Source: Hyphomicrobiales bacterium (lineage in GTDB: Bacteria; Pseudomonadota; Alphaproteobacteria; Rhizobiales; Rhizobiaceae). Taken from it: 64,000 nt of DNA. The stretch is from assembly GCA_030456445.1 (NCBI GenBank), contig JAKDNM010000001.1:1-64000 (forward strand). The letters run 5' to 3'. A program made the position numbers and the translations under genes. This document shows positions 1-8,858 of this stretch, piece after piece. The notes beneath the pieces were generated by a model. That model saw only the letters and a list, made by a program, of their open reading frames with translations, made no database searches and was not told the origin of the DNA. Each line of letters opens with the position of its first letter. The first letter of the stretch is position 1.

Positions 1-1
1 G

Positions 2-70
2 AACGCGGTGCGCACGCTGCTCGAAGGGTTGCGTCAGGAGGCTGGACCACATCTGAGGGCATCGCGTTGA
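2..70 (+). pseudogene. C-terminal tail of an unidentified gene cut by the Tn3 element
   Basis: The window opens inside a reading frame that gives NAVRTLLEGLRQEAGPHL before it enters the transposon's left inverted repeat at 55 and stops at TGA 68-70. The last five codons are therefore transposon sequence, and the original C terminus is lost. The tail is helical and charged, as at the end of many regulators, but the stretch is too short to name a family. It does not resemble hyuA, whose broken end lies on the other side of the transposon, so the two flanks were probably not contiguous before insertion. Confidence 0.35.
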
Positions 71-92
71 AAGTTCGCTAAACAACGGCAAG
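55..92 (+). repeat. Tn3-family left terminal inverted repeat (38 bp)
   Basis: This 38-bp sequence starts GAGGGCATCGCGTTGAAAGT and ends GGCAAG. It is matched by the reverse complement of 3822-3859 with only a few mismatches. The length is that expected for Tn3-family termini. Confidence 0.93.
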
Positions 93-114
93 GTAGAACA
101 AAGCGTGATTTTCG

Positions 115-684
115 CTATGCAGGTCGTCTGATGCCCTGCCGTCTCATCTCCCGATAGATCGTAGATCGGCCAATGCCCAGCTGCCTGGCAGCTTCGGCGG
201 GTGAGGTTTTCGCCTCGACCAGCTTGATGGCGGCCTCGACCTTTCTCATGTCGAGCGGTTGTCGGCCGGGCCGTTTGCCTTTTGCTCTTGCGCCGGCGAC
301 GCCATCTTTCGTTCTTTCCGAGATCAGACGCCGCTCGAAATGAGCGATGGCCCCGAACATATGGAAGATCAGTTCGCCTGCGGCCGAGGACGTGTCAATC
401 TTTTCCTCGAGGCTGAGAAGCGCTATCTGCCGCTCCCGCAACATGTTCACCGTCGCAAGCAGTTCCGCCAGTGACCGGCCGAGACGATCAAGACGGACGA
501 TGGCGAGCGTGTCGCCGGGACGGGCGTAGGCGAGAAGATCGGTAAGGCCTGGCCGGTCCATGCTCTTTCCAGATTTGACGTCGGTGAACACCCTGATCGC
601 GCCGGCCTGTTCAAGGCGGAGGGTCTGACCCGCGACATCCTGATCGCCTGTCGAGACGCGGGCGTAGCCGAGAATATGCGCCAT
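115..684 (-). CDS. tnpR: Tn3-family serine resolvase
   Basis: This is a serine site-specific recombinase that resolves the cointegrates made by Tn3-type transposition. The N-terminal catalytic domain begins HILGYARVSTGDQD, with the nucleophilic serine at residue 11, and continues with the DRLGRSLAELL and AHFERRLISERT motifs of the resolvase/invertase family. The C-terminal third (about 140-185) is a helix-turn-helix of the resolvase type (SPAEAARQLGIGRSTIYR). The ATG at 684 is preferred because family members start within a few residues of the GYARVST motif; an in-frame ATG at 699 would add five residues. The gene is divergent from tnpA, with the likely res site between them. Confidence 0.95.
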   Translation of the reverse strand: MAHILGYARVSTGDQDVAGQTLRLEQAGAIRVFTDVKSGKSMDRPGLTDLLAYARPGDTLAIVRLDRLGRSLAELLATVNMLRERQIALLSLEEKIDTSSAAGELIFHMFGAIAHFERRLISERTKDGVAGARAKGKRPGRQPLDMRKVEAAIKLVEAKTSPAEAARQLGIGRSTIYREMRRQGIRRPA

Positions 685-699
685 TTTCGGGTCTCCCAA

Positions 700-829
700 A
701 CGGACGTTCTGTGGACGAGTGCAGCTTGACCTGTCGAATGATCCAGAATCCGTCCACAGAATATGTCTCTTTACCTGTGCTTGTCCACAGATTGGAAAGG
801 CCTTTTGTGGACGGCGGGAGGAGGTCTGA
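700..829. promoter_or_regulatory. Probable res site and divergent tnpR/tnpA promoters
   Basis: The 130 bp between resolvase and transposase hold repeated, inverted GTCCACAGA-type half-sites: TTCTGTGGAC at 707-716, GTCCACAGAA at 752-761, GTCCACAGA at 783-791 and TTGTGGAC at 805-812. Spaced dyads of this kind between tnpR and tnpA fit the three-subsite resolution site of Tn3 elements, where bound resolvase also represses both genes. Subsite boundaries were not determined. A GGGAGGAGG stretch just before 830 serves as the tnpA ribosome binding site. Confidence 0.6.
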
Positions 830-3799
830 ATGGCGAAACGTGAACTGCTTACTGACGCCGAGCGGGAACAGTTGCTGGGAATTCCGACGGAGCGGGATGA
901 CCTTGCCAGGCTTTACTCCTTTGAGCCAACGGATATTGACCTGATCCGTCTTCGGCGGGAAGACCGAAATCGCCTTGGCATCGGCCTGCAGATGGCTCTG
1001 TTTCGCCATCCCGGCACGACGCTGGCGCAGGTTCTCAATCGCGTCGCGGAGCCACCTCAAGCATTGCTGTCCTTTATCTCTGAGCAACTCGGCATCCCGG
1101 CCGCAGCGATTGCGGATTATGCGGCCCGTGAGCAGACGATGACGGATCATGCTCGCGAACTCGCCGTGGCTTTTGGTCTCCGCGGTCCGGCCAGGACCGA
1201 CATTCCCTTCATGATCGAGATGGCGGCCAACGCCGCGTGGCCAACCGACAAGGGCGTCGTGATTGCCGCTGGCGTGATCGACGCCTTGCGCCAGGCGAAA
1301 ATCCTTCTGCCATCGATTTCGACGATTGAGCGTGCCGGAATTGCCGGTCGGGCGCGGGCCCGAAAACAGGCCACGCACGCTCTTCTGTCCGGCCTGGGTC
1401 TGGAGAAGTTGGAGAGTCTCGATGCTCTGTTCGTCGCCGATCCCGGCACGGGCATCACTCCGATCGCCTGGCTGAAAGCCATACCTGGTGCGGCAAAGCC
1501 GGATCATGTCCGCGGCATTCTCGACCGGCTGCGATTTGTGCGGAATATCGGCATTCCGGCAAAAGCCAGCGCTACGATCCATCCCGACCGCTATCGTCAA
1601 TTCGTGCGCGAGGGCCGGGCATCGCCTGCTTACCTGATCGAGCGTTATACCGTGGCGCGCCGGCGCGCCACTCTTGTTGTCTTCCTGATCGATCTCGAAG
1701 AGCGGCTGACCGATGCCGCGATCGAAATGGCCGACAAGTTGATCGGCACAATGTTCGCCCGGGCGAAAAACACGCAGGCCCGGAAGTATGTCGCGACGTC
1801 GAAAGACGTATCACGACTGATGCGGCTGTTTCGAGGCACGATCGATGCGCTTTCAGCGGCGCTCGAAAATGATGCCGATCCCATTGAGGCGATCGATGAA
1901 TCCGTTGGATGGGCTACCTTGCTCAAGGTCAGGCACGAAGTCGCGGCAATCGCTGAAACGGCCGGCGAGGATCCGCTCATAGTGGCAGTTGACCGCTATG
2001 CGACGCTCAGGAAATTCGCTCCGGCGCTGATCGAAGCGCTTGAGTTCAAGGCCGGGCGCGGCAGCGCGCGCACGATTGCCGCGATCCGTATCCTTCGCGA
2101 ACTGAACAGATCGGGCAAGCGCGACGTTCCGCCCGATGCGCCCATGCCATTCAAGAAGGAGTGGCGCAAGCTGGTCATCGGGCCGGACGGCAAGATCAAT
2201 CGCCGCCTCTACGAAACGGCTACCCTGGCCCATCTCCGCAACAAGCTGCGCTCGGGTGATGTATGGGTCGAGCGGTCTTCAGCCTACCGTCGCTTCGACA
2301 GCTACCTGTTGCCGGAATCCGCCGCCGCTCCGATTGCGTCGGCATTGGGATTGCCGGCGACCGCCGATGAATGGCTCGATCAGCGCGGCAGAGAACTCAA
2401 CTGGCGGCTGAAACGGTTCTCGCAACGCCTCAAGCGGAACCAGCTCGAGGGAGTCAGCTTCATCGACGGCCGCTTGGCTATCACACCCGTCAGGGCCGCC
2501 GCACCCACCGATGCGGAGGCACTGGCCGATCGGCTCGATGCCATGATGCCGCGCATCCGCGTGACCGAACTGTTGCATGAGGTCGCCCGCGAAACCGGGT
2601 TCATGGCGGCGTTCACGAATCTCCGCACAGGAGAGAAATGCCCCAACGAAAGCGCGTTGCTGGCGGCGATCCTGGCCGACGCCACCAATCTCGGCCTTTC
2701 CCGAATGGCCGCCGCCAGTCAAGGCGTCACCCGCGATCAGCTCGTCTGGACCCAGGACGCCTATATCCGCGAGGACACGTACAACGCTGCCCTCGCTGCC
2801 ATCATCAATGCTCATCACCGTCTGCCGATCGCCGAAGTCTGGGGCGACGGCACGACCTCAAGTTCGGATGGGCAGTTCTTCCGCGGCGGGAAACGCGCCG
2901 CCTCGGGCGGCGATATCAATGCCCGTTATGGTGTCGATCCCGGGTTCAGCTTCTACACCCATGTCTCCGATCAGCACGGACCCTACCACGCCAAGGTCAT
3001 CTCGGCTGCGACGCATGAAGCGCCTTACGTTCTCGACGGCCTGCTGCACCATGGCAGCAATCTCAGCATCGCGGAGCACTACACCGACACCGGCGGCGCG
3101 ACCGATCACGTCTTCGCGCTCTGCGCCATGCTCGGATTCCGCTTCTGCCCCAGATTGCGGGACTTCCCGGACCGGCGGCTGATCCCGATCGATCTTCCCG
3201 CCGCCTATCCTGGTATCGCACCGCTTCTGGGAAAACGCATCCGCACCGATGTCATTCGCGAGCACTGGGATGAAGTGGTGCGTCTCGTCGCGTCGCTGAA
3301 GGCAGGCCACGTCGCGCCGTCGGTGATGCTGAGAAAGCTCGCCGCCTACGAGCGGCAGAACCAGGTCGATGTCGCTCTCCAAGAAATTGGCAAGATCGAG
3401 CGCACCCTGTTCATGCTCGACTGGTTGGAAAACCCGGCGCTCCGGCGCCGCTGTCAGGCCGGACTCAACAAGAGCGAACAGCGTCATGCGCTCACCCAGG
3501 CCATATGTACATTCCGGCAGGGCCGGATCATTGATCGCAGCCACGAGGCCCAGCAATATCGTGCCTCCGGACTGAACCTCGTCATTGCCGCGATTGTCTA
3601 CTGGAACTCCACCTATATCGCCGACGCCGTGGACCATCTGCGATCAACAGGCGAATCTGCCCCCGATGACCTTATGGTTCACACCTCACCGGTCGGGTGG
3701 GAGCATATCGCCTTCTCCGGCGATTTCCTCTGGGATCGCGCCGCACAGGCGACAAGTCGCAAGCTGCTCAATCTGTCGTCCAAAAGGCAGGCGGCATGA
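830..3799 (+). CDS. tnpA: Tn3-family transposase
   Basis: This 989-residue protein is full length for a Tn3-type DDE transposase (usually 960-1000 residues). The N-terminal part begins KRELLTDAEREQLLGIP and continues with the DNA-binding DUF4158-like region. The catalytic core contains WGDGTTSSSDGQFF, whose first Asp is near residue 673, then the conserved stretch ending APYVLDGLL, and the C-terminal HTSPVGWEHIAFSGDFLW motif typical of the family. A strong GGGAGGAGG Shine-Dalgarno lies just upstream of the ATG. No frameshift is visible, and with intact tnpR and both inverted repeats the element may still be active. Confidence 0.97.
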   Translation: MAKRELLTDAEREQLLGIPTERDDLARLYSFEPTDIDLIRLRREDRNRLGIGLQMALFRHPGTTLAQVLNRVAEPPQALLSFISEQLGIPAAAIADYAAREQTMTDHARELAVAFGLRGPARTDIPFMIEMAANAAWPTDKGVVIAAGVIDALRQAKILLPSISTIERAGIAGRARARKQATHALLSGLGLEKLESLDALFVADPGTGITPIAWLKAIPGAAKPDHVRGILDRLRFVRNIGIPAKASATIHPDRYRQFVREGRASPAYLIERYTVARRRATLVVFLIDLEERLTDAAIEMADKLIGTMFARAKNTQARKYVATSKDVSRLMRLFRGTIDALSAALENDADPIEAIDESVGWATLLKVRHEVAAIAETAGEDPLIVAVDRYATLRKFAPALIEALEFKAGRGSARTIAAIRILRELNRSGKRDVPPDAPMPFKKEWRKLVIGPDGKINRRLYETATLAHLRNKLRSGDVWVERSSAYRRFDSYLLPESAAAPIASALGLPATADEWLDQRGRELNWRLKRFSQRLKRNQLEGVSFIDGRLAITPVRAAAPTDAEALADRLDAMMPRIRVTELLHEVARETGFMAAFTNLRTGEKCPNESALLAAILADATNLGLSRMAAASQGVTRDQLVWTQDAYIREDTYNAALAAIINAHHRLPIAEVWGDGTTSSSDGQFFRGGKRAASGGDINARYGVDPGFSFYTHVSDQHGPYHAKVISAATHEAPYVLDGLLHHGSNLSIAEHYTDTGGATDHVFALCAMLGFRFCPRLRDFPDRRLIPIDLPAAYPGIAPLLGKRIRTDVIREHWDEVVRLVASLKAGHVAPSVMLRKLAAYERQNQVDVALQEIGKIERTLFMLDWLENPALRRRCQAGLNKSEQRHALTQAICTFRQGRIIDRSHEAQQYRASGLNLVIAAIVYWNSTYIADAVDHLRSTGESAPDDLMVHTSPVGWEHIAFSGDFLWDRAAQATSRKLLNLSSKRQAA

Positions 3800-3821
3800 T
3801 GGTGTTCTCCTCCCGTTCGCC

Positions 3822-3859
3822 ATTAGCGTTGTTTAGCGTACTTTCAACGCGATGCCCTC
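3822..3859 (-). repeat. Tn3-family right terminal inverted repeat (38 bp)
   Basis: Read on the minus strand from 3859, this repeat starts GAGGGCATCGCGTTGAAAGT and matches the left end with a few differences, such as A for T at position 21. hyuA sequence begins directly after it at 3860. Confidence 0.93.
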
Positions 3860-5461
3860 AAAAAGGATTGCGAGTCTCTCGTGATCCACTTCCTTCATGC
3901 CTATGCCAACCCAGCCCATGAACTGCGCGCTGGAGAGATCGCCCGCGAGATGTGGCCGAATGGGAATGTGACGCTGGGCCATGCCCTGCTCTCTGAATGT
4001 CGTGAATTCGAACGCGGGGTGACCGCTGCCGTCAACGCTTCGGTGCAGCCACTTCTGGCCCGGTATGTCGAACACCTTGCCGACCAGCTTGCAGCCAAGG
4101 GCTATCGGCACGAAGTGCTCGTCATGAACGGCAATGGCGGCATGGTTTCGGCGCGGTATGTCGCGAAAGAAGCGGCGAAGACCATCATGTCCGGACCGGC
4201 CTCCGGCGTCATGGCTGCCGCCTATACCGGCCGCCGCGCCGGCATCTCCGACCTCATTACCTATGACATGGGTGGTACCTCGACCGATGTTGCGCTGATC
4301 CGCAACGCCGAACCGGCGGTATCGAACGAGATCGAGATCGAATATGCAATGCCGATCCATGTGCCCATGGTGGACGTTCGCACCATCGGCGCCGGCGGCG
4401 GCTCGATTGCCCGCGTGACGGCGGCAGGCCTCCTTCAGGTCGGGCCGGAAAGTGCCGGCGCCTCTCCGGGGCCTATCTGTTACGGCCGCGGCGGGCTCAA
4501 ACCGACCATCTCGGACGCCAACCTGCTGCTCGGCAGGCTCAACCCCGCAAGGCTCAACTCCGGCCCCGGCGGCATGTCCATCGACGGAATCCGTGAGATC
4601 TTTGCTCGCGATCTCGGAGCACCACTCGGCCTCGACGCCATTGGCGCCGCAACTGCGGTCCTGCGCATAGCCAACGCCCGGATGGCAGACGCCGTGCGAA
4701 TGGTTTCGGTCAGCCTCGGTGAAGACCCCCGCGACTTTGCCCTGTTTTCCTTCGGCGGCGCCGGACCGTTGCATGCAACGTCGATCGCCCGCGAACTTGG
4801 AATCCCGCGGGTTCTGACCCCCTCGCGCCCAGGGATCACCAATGCGCTCGGTTGCGTCGTCGCGGACCTGCGGCACGATTTTGTCAACACCGTCAACCGC
4901 CAGCTCGACATTGCCGACATGAACGCTGTGCACGCACTCTTCAAGAAGCAGTCCACAGAAGGGCGCAGGCTGATCAACAAGGAAGCCGTCGCTATCCGCG
5001 AAATTCGAGAGTTTTGGTCCGTGGATATGCAGTTCATTGGCCAAACGCATCTGTTGCGCGTTCCCCTGTCAGGCCCGACGCCGACACGCGCCGAACTGCA
5101 GCAGCGCTTCGAGGAGGCCTATTTCAGCCGTTTTCGCGTCGAGTTGCCGGAAATACGTGCCAGCTTGGTCAACGTTAATACGTCTGTCATCGGACGGCGC
5201 ACCGAGGTCGATCTCTCCATCCTGATTGACCCTTCGGGTCGAAAGGCATCCCTGGAAGAAGCGCAAACGGATACCCGGCCGGTATGGTTCGACGACTGGA
5301 TCGAAACGCCGATCTATTGGCGCGACCATCTGCCGAAGACGGCTACGATATCAGGTCCCGCCATTATCGAGCAGATGGACACGACTATCATTCTCGATCC
5401 GGGCGACATCGCCGAACAGGACGGCGACGGCAACATCATCATCAGGATTGGAGGCGCATAA
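3860..5461 (+). pseudogene. hyuA: Hydantoinase/oxoprolinase subunit A, 5'-truncated by the Tn3 element
   Basis: HyuA is the ATP-dependent subunit of N-methylhydantoinase/5-oxoprolinase-type enzymes. The open frame continues upstream of the first possible start (GTG at 3881) into the transposon end, and reads LKKDCESLVIHFLHAYANPAHE-like sequence matching the interior of the family. About 160-170 N-terminal residues of a roughly 690-residue protein are missing, including the N-terminal phosphate-binding GGTFTD motif. The remainder is well preserved: MNGNGG, SGPASGV, the TYDMGGTSTDVALI motif of the ATPase fold, and GGGSIA. Translation from GTG 3881 would give a 526-residue protein that is probably inactive. 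The stop overlaps the hyuB start by one base. Confidence 0.9.
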
Positions 5462-7209
5462 TGAGCATCGATCCCATCACGCTCAGCGTCATCCAGTCCG
5501 GTCTCCAGCAAGTCTGCGACGAGATGGACCTGACCTTCTCTCGCGCCGCTTTCTCTCCCGTTATTGCCGAAGCCAATGACCGCTCCGACGGCATCTATTC
5601 CGCCGAAGACGGATCGCTGATCGCTCAAGGCGCTGGCGGCCTTCCGGTCTTCGTTGGCACCATGCAATACTCGACCCGGACGCTGATCGAGATGATCACA
5701 TCAGGCAAAGCCGCCGCACCGAAGCCAGGCGACATCTACATTGTCAATGACCCTTATCTTGGCGGGACGCATCTGATGGACGTGCGCTTTGCCATGCCGG
5801 TCTTCCGCGTTGGCAAGATCTTCTGCTGGTTGTCCAATACCGGTCACTGGCCTGACACAGGTGGCGCGGTACCTGGCGGTTTTTCCGCCACCGCGACCGC
5901 CGTCGAGCAGGAAGGCTTGCGGCTTCCACCCGTCAGGTTGTTCAAGGAAGGCAAGCTCGATGCGGAAATTTACGCGATCATCTGCTCGAATATCCGTGTC
6001 TCGGAGCAGCGCATCGGCGACGTGAAGGCGCAGGCAGCGGCTCTGCTCGTTGGTGAACAGAGATTGATCCGAATCCTCGATCGCTATGGTGACGACACGG
6101 CTCAGGAGGCGATCGGTGAGCTCCGCAGCCGCGCGGCCGCACAGATGCGCGCAAACGTCCGGCTGATCCCGGAAGGCATTTATCATTCCACCGCCTATAT
6201 CGATAGCGACGGTGTCGTGAACGAGCCGCTTGAAATCCGCCTTGCGATCACGGCCAGGGGCGACGAGCTGGAGTTCGATTTTACCGGTTCTTCCAAGCCA
6301 TGCGCCGGACCGATGAATTCTGTGCTCGCTACAACGCTCTCTTCCGTCTATCTCGCCATGCGACACATCTTCCCGGATGTGCCGATCAGCGCCGGTGCCT
6401 TTGAGCCATTGAAGGTGAAGACGCCTGTGGGAACGTTCCTGGATGCCCACTACCCTCGCCCGGTTTCCGGATGCGCCGCCGAAGTCAGTCAGCGCATCGC
6501 CGAAGCGGTGTTTGCTGCTCTGGTCGAAGCCTTGCCTGATCGGGTCACTGCATCTCCGGCCGGTAGCTCTGGCAATTTTGCGCTCGGCGGTCATGATCCG
6601 GATCGCGGCCGCGACTACGTCATGTATCAAATTTCGGGCGGCGGCTACGGCGGCAATCAAGATCACGACGGGCTTTCCAATGGTTGCTCGACGATCGGCA
6701 TCTCCAAGGCGCCGCCGGTCGAGATCATGGAGCAACAGTTTCCGGTGCTCTATCATCGCTATGCCCTGCGTGAAGGCTCCGGCGGCGCCGGTAAGCATCG
6801 CGGCGGCTTCGGCCTCGACTACGAGATCGAGATCCGCCGCGGCAATGCGACAGCAAGCTTCGTCATGGACCATGGGCGTTTCGGTCCGCAAGGTGCTTTG
6901 GGGGGCAAAGATGGCATGGTCAACTCCGTCGTCATTTGGCGTGGTGGCCAGGCAATGATCCCGGAACATCTGTCGAAGGCACAGGATATCGCATTGAGGC
7001 CGGGCGACAGGGTTCGCGTCGGCACGCCGGGTGGCGGGGGTTATGGCGATCCAATGATACGTGACCCGGAGGCCGTGGGCGAGGACGTGCGCCTCGGCCG
7101 CTATACGAACGAGCAGGCACTTGCGCTATTCGGCGTGGCGATCGGGCCGGATTTCACAGCTGATATCGACGTAACGGCCAAGACGCGTGCGACCGGTAAG
7201 GTGGCGTAG
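5461..7209 (+). CDS. hyuB: Hydantoinase/oxoprolinase subunit B
   Basis: HyuB works with HyuA in ATP-dependent hydrolysis of hydantoin- or oxoproline-like rings in the cytoplasm. The 582-residue protein starts MSIDPITLSVIQSGLQQ, the usual beginning of the family, at an ATG that overlaps the hyuA stop (TAATG). Conserved segments include YIVNDPYLGGTHLMD near residue 97, LSNTGHWPDTGG, and the C-terminal TPGGGGYGDP. The gene seems intact, but its partner has lost the N terminus and its promoter, so the enzyme is probably no longer made in active form. Substrate cannot be told from sequence. Confidence 0.93.
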   Translation: MSIDPITLSVIQSGLQQVCDEMDLTFSRAAFSPVIAEANDRSDGIYSAEDGSLIAQGAGGLPVFVGTMQYSTRTLIEMITSGKAAAPKPGDIYIVNDPYLGGTHLMDVRFAMPVFRVGKIFCWLSNTGHWPDTGGAVPGGFSATATAVEQEGLRLPPVRLFKEGKLDAEIYAIICSNIRVSEQRIGDVKAQAAALLVGEQRLIRILDRYGDDTAQEAIGELRSRAAAQMRANVRLIPEGIYHSTAYIDSDGVVNEPLEIRLAITARGDELEFDFTGSSKPCAGPMNSVLATTLSSVYLAMRHIFPDVPISAGAFEPLKVKTPVGTFLDAHYPRPVSGCAAEVSQRIAEAVFAALVEALPDRVTASPAGSSGNFALGGHDPDRGRDYVMYQISGGGYGGNQDHDGLSNGCSTIGISKAPPVEIMEQQFPVLYHRYALREGSGGAGKHRGGFGLDYEIEIRRGNATASFVMDHGRFGPQGALGGKDGMVNSVVIWRGGQAMIPEHLSKAQDIALRPGDRVRVGTPGGGGYGDPMIRDPEAVGEDVRLGRYTNEQALALFGVAIGPDFTADIDVTAKTRATGKVA

Positions 7210-7296
7210 CACTCGTCGGCACTCGTGTTCACCAGCACGACCCCATCACTCCGCCCAAGGGCGGCCGATGCCACCGGGAACACGGTAGCTTGGTTC

Positions 7297-7315
7297 CACA
7301 CTGCCCTTTTATGCG
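7297..7315 (+). repeat. 19-bp dispersed repeat, copy 1
   Basis: The 19-mer CACACTGCCCTTTTATGCG occurs here, in the gap after hyuB, and again at 24344-24362. The flanks of the two copies are not similar. It may be a shared mobile-element end or scar, but nothing else supports that. Confidence 0.45.
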
Positions 7316-7471
7316 ACTTTGGCTACGGCAGCAGAACTGGAAAAATGGCTTTTGGACTCTCGTCTCAAGTGACCTGATAGCGCCATTTCAAGGCACTTGA
7401 CTTGAGTGCCATCAACGTTGGGAGCGTTTTGGCGGCGGCACGGGCAGTTTTCGGCAGACGGAAGGAACATT

Positions 7472-7735
7472 CTATCGGAAGTCGGCGGCCGTCAGAATGT
7501 ACGAGGTTTGGCGCCCGTGGGAATAGGCTTTACGGGCAACGTCGTGAATCGAGTTGCGCGCCGCGTCGAATGCGGTCAGGGATTCTGCTTCCGATAGTTC
7601 TTTTCTGCCTGACTTCGTCAATGCGCCAGACTCGACAAAGAACGGCACCTCGGACATGCCGTCATAGCCGGAGAAGCGTACCGCATTTCTTGCTTCGTCG
7701 AAGCTGCGGGATGAGTTCGGAAAGGCCAGTGTCAT
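7472..7735 (-). CDS. DUF1488 family protein
   Basis: This is a small protein (87 residues) of the DUF1488 family, common in rhizobia and of unknown function. The N-terminal MTLAFPNSSRSFDEARNAVR followed by GYDGMSEVPFFVE is the typical motif (FPNPSRSYD, RFWGHDGALEVPFFV). The ATG at 7735 is chosen because the family starts just before TL-FPN and because a GGGAG lies about 10 bases upstream; an ATG at 7744 would add three residues. Its start overlaps the stop of the upstream gene by ATGA, which implies translational coupling. It is the last gene of a minus-strand set of five small genes divergent from groESL. Confidence 0.8.
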   Translation of the reverse strand: MTLAFPNSSRSFDEARNAVRFSGYDGMSEVPFFVESGALTKSGRKELSEAESLTAFDAARNSIHDVARKAYSHGRQTSYILTAADFR

Positions 7736-8058
7736 GTCTCGCATACTCCCGTCTCGGTCGCGCTCTGGGCAAGCGCCGACAGCCTGATCCGTTCTTTCCG
7801 GCGACCGGTACCACGACGATTGAGAGACATCATGCCATCGGTTGCGTCCGACCGACTGAGGCCGACCATGGCATCGCCGCCGGCACGCACCGGCACGCCG
7901 GTGAAGACGTGATAGACGGTCCATGAGCGATCCGGCTCGATGCGGCGACCGAATAGACCCTCGACCGGCTCGCGGCCTGGTGCGCCACCCTCGTTCTCCC
8001 AGGTGTCGATCGCAATTGCACTTGGCCCGCTGGCGGCTCCGCTGTCTTGTAACTTCAT
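7732..8058 (-). CDS. Conserved hypothetical protein of rhizobial type
   Basis: The 108-residue product begins MKLQDSGAASGPSAIAIDTW and carries the segment RRIEPDRSWTVYHVFTGVPV, recognisable from unnamed rhizobial proteins. It has no membrane segment, signal peptide or catalytic motif that I can recognise. The start at 8058 follows a GAAAGG ribosome binding site; 19 more codons are open upstream but lack one. The stop overlaps the DUF1488 start by four bases, so the two are probably co-translated. Function is unknown; the groESL context suggests a stress role only by association. Confidence 0.65.
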   Translation of the reverse strand: MKLQDSGAASGPSAIAIDTWENEGGAPGREPVEGLFGRRIEPDRSWTVYHVFTGVPVRAGGDAMVGLSRSDATDGMMSLNRRGTGRRKERIRLSALAQSATETGVCET

Positions 8059-8162
8059 GAGGGGACCTTTCTTCACCGACCCGGGATCGAAACACCGGAA
8101 TAGACTTTGCGCCACTCGCGTCAGCCTTCGGTGACCTGAGTGTAGAGCACTCGCCCCGACAG

Positions 8163-8306
8163 TCAGCCCTTGCTCTTGCCGCCCGGTGCGGCGGCATTCG
8201 CGGCTTGCTTCATCTGTGCGCCGAATGACCCTTCAACCTTGGGCGATACCTTCGCCCGCTTCGATTTTCTGATCTCGCGGCTGCTGCGTTTCTGTCCCTT
8301 GGCCAT
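8163..8306 (-). CDS. Small basic protein, 47 residues
   Basis: A short frame encodes MAKGQKRSSREIRKSKRAK followed by a Ser/Ala/Gly-rich tail ending GGKSKG. It is very basic (many Lys and Arg, few acidic residues) and resembles unnamed MAKGQKR-type small proteins of rhizobia. AAGGAC about 9 bases before the ATG is a good ribosome binding site. The start lies inside the 3' part of the upstream gene in another frame (74-base overlap), which is compatible with coupling. Nucleic-acid binding is possible from charge alone; no function is known. Confidence 0.6.
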   Translation of the reverse strand: MAKGQKRSSREIRKSKRAKVSPKVEGSFGAQMKQAANAAAPGGKSKG

Positions 8307-8598
8307 GGCCGAACGTCCTTTCGATGAGAGCGGTGCGATCGCCGGGAGCCGCCAAACGGACTTGCTCGAGATTGTCTTCGGTCACCACTCGCTCATACCG
8401 TTCGTCGTCGTTGCGAATTCGGTATTGCAGCGAACGTCCCACCGGCGGGAGCCTACTGGTGATGCGGTAGATGTCGCCCAGATTGGGCGATGTTCCGAAT
8501 CCGCCCTTCAGCCGGACAGTCTGCCCGATCGCGAATAGATGCGTTGCCGCTTCACGCCTGATAGGGCGACCGTGTCGCATGAGGGACGGTATAATCAT
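8233..8598 (-). CDS. Conserved hypothetical protein
   Basis: The 121-residue protein contains FAIGQTVRLKGGFGTSPNLG and YRIRNDDERYERVVTEDNLE, which I recognise as a rhizobial hypothetical family with a small beta-barrel-like 'IGQTVRL...YRIRNDDERHER' core. The ATG at 8598 overlaps the stop of the preceding gene as ATGA. The C-terminal part is rich in charged residues and runs over the start of the 47-residue gene. No enzyme motif is visible. It belongs to the minus-strand gene set divergent from groES. Confidence 0.7.
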   Translation of the reverse strand: MIIPSLMRHGRPIRREAATHLFAIGQTVRLKGGFGTSPNLGDIYRITSRLPPVGRSLQYRIRNDDERYERVVTEDNLEQVRLAAPGDRTALIERTFGHGQGTETQQPRDQKIEAGEGIAQG

Positions 8599-8858
8599 CT
8601 CTGTCCGGAATCCTTTGTCAGGGCAGCCTCAAGGTCTGCCGAATTGATAGGCACCATCTGTTGCGTCAAACCCTGCGCGGCGATTGCCGGGAGGTGGATG
8701 AAGGAGCCGACACGCCGCCAGGCAATCCGGGAGACGCCGTCGATTGCTTCCTCGTCGTGGTCGACGCGGTATTCCCCAGCCGGCTGCGGCGCGTCAAAAC
8801 CAGGTAGCCGGAAATCGGAAGTGAAGTGGACGACAGTCTGGTTAGTGCGCGTGGTCAT
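8595..8858 (-). CDS. Conserved hypothetical protein, first gene of the small-gene set
   Basis: The 87-residue product starts MTTRTNQTVVHFTSDFRLPG and continues FDAPQPAGEYRVDHDEEAID, RRVGSFIHLPAI and QQMVPINSADLEAAL. This pattern is familiar from unnamed rhizobial proteins found next to small stress genes. The ATG at 8858 is chosen because the conserved part begins exactly there. The stop overlaps the following gene as ATGA. No catalytic residues can be named. It is the promoter-proximal gene of the minus-strand set, read away from groESL. Confidence 0.72.
   Translation of the reverse strand: MTTRTNQTVVHFTSDFRLPGFDAPQPAGEYRVDHDEEAIDGVSRIAWRRVGSFIHLPAIAAQGLTQQMVPINSADLEAALTKDSGQR

Larger units (their letters stand above)
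55..3859. mobile_element. Tn3-family transposon, 3.8 kb, tnpR/tnpA only
   Basis: The element is bounded by 38-bp inverted repeats that begin GAGGGCATCGCG at each outer end (55-92 and 3822-3859). It carries only a divergently oriented serine resolvase and a full-length Tn3-type transposase, with a resolution site between them and no passenger gene. The flanking 5-mers (CATCT at 50-54, AAAAA at 3860-3864) do not match. There is thus no target duplication of the kind a simple Tn3 insertion leaves, which suggests a later deletion or recombination at one end. The right end lies inside hyuA. Confidence 0.93.

Noticed and set aside
611-1600. A 329-codon open frame on the minus strand inside tnpA
   Set aside because: It lies antisense to a full-length Tn3 transposase, has no family resemblance and shows the Arg/Gly-rich composition of shadow frames in GC-rich DNA.
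3833-5050. A 405-codon minus-strand frame opposite hyuA
   Set aside because: The plus strand carries clear hydantoinase motifs and the antisense product matches nothing known.
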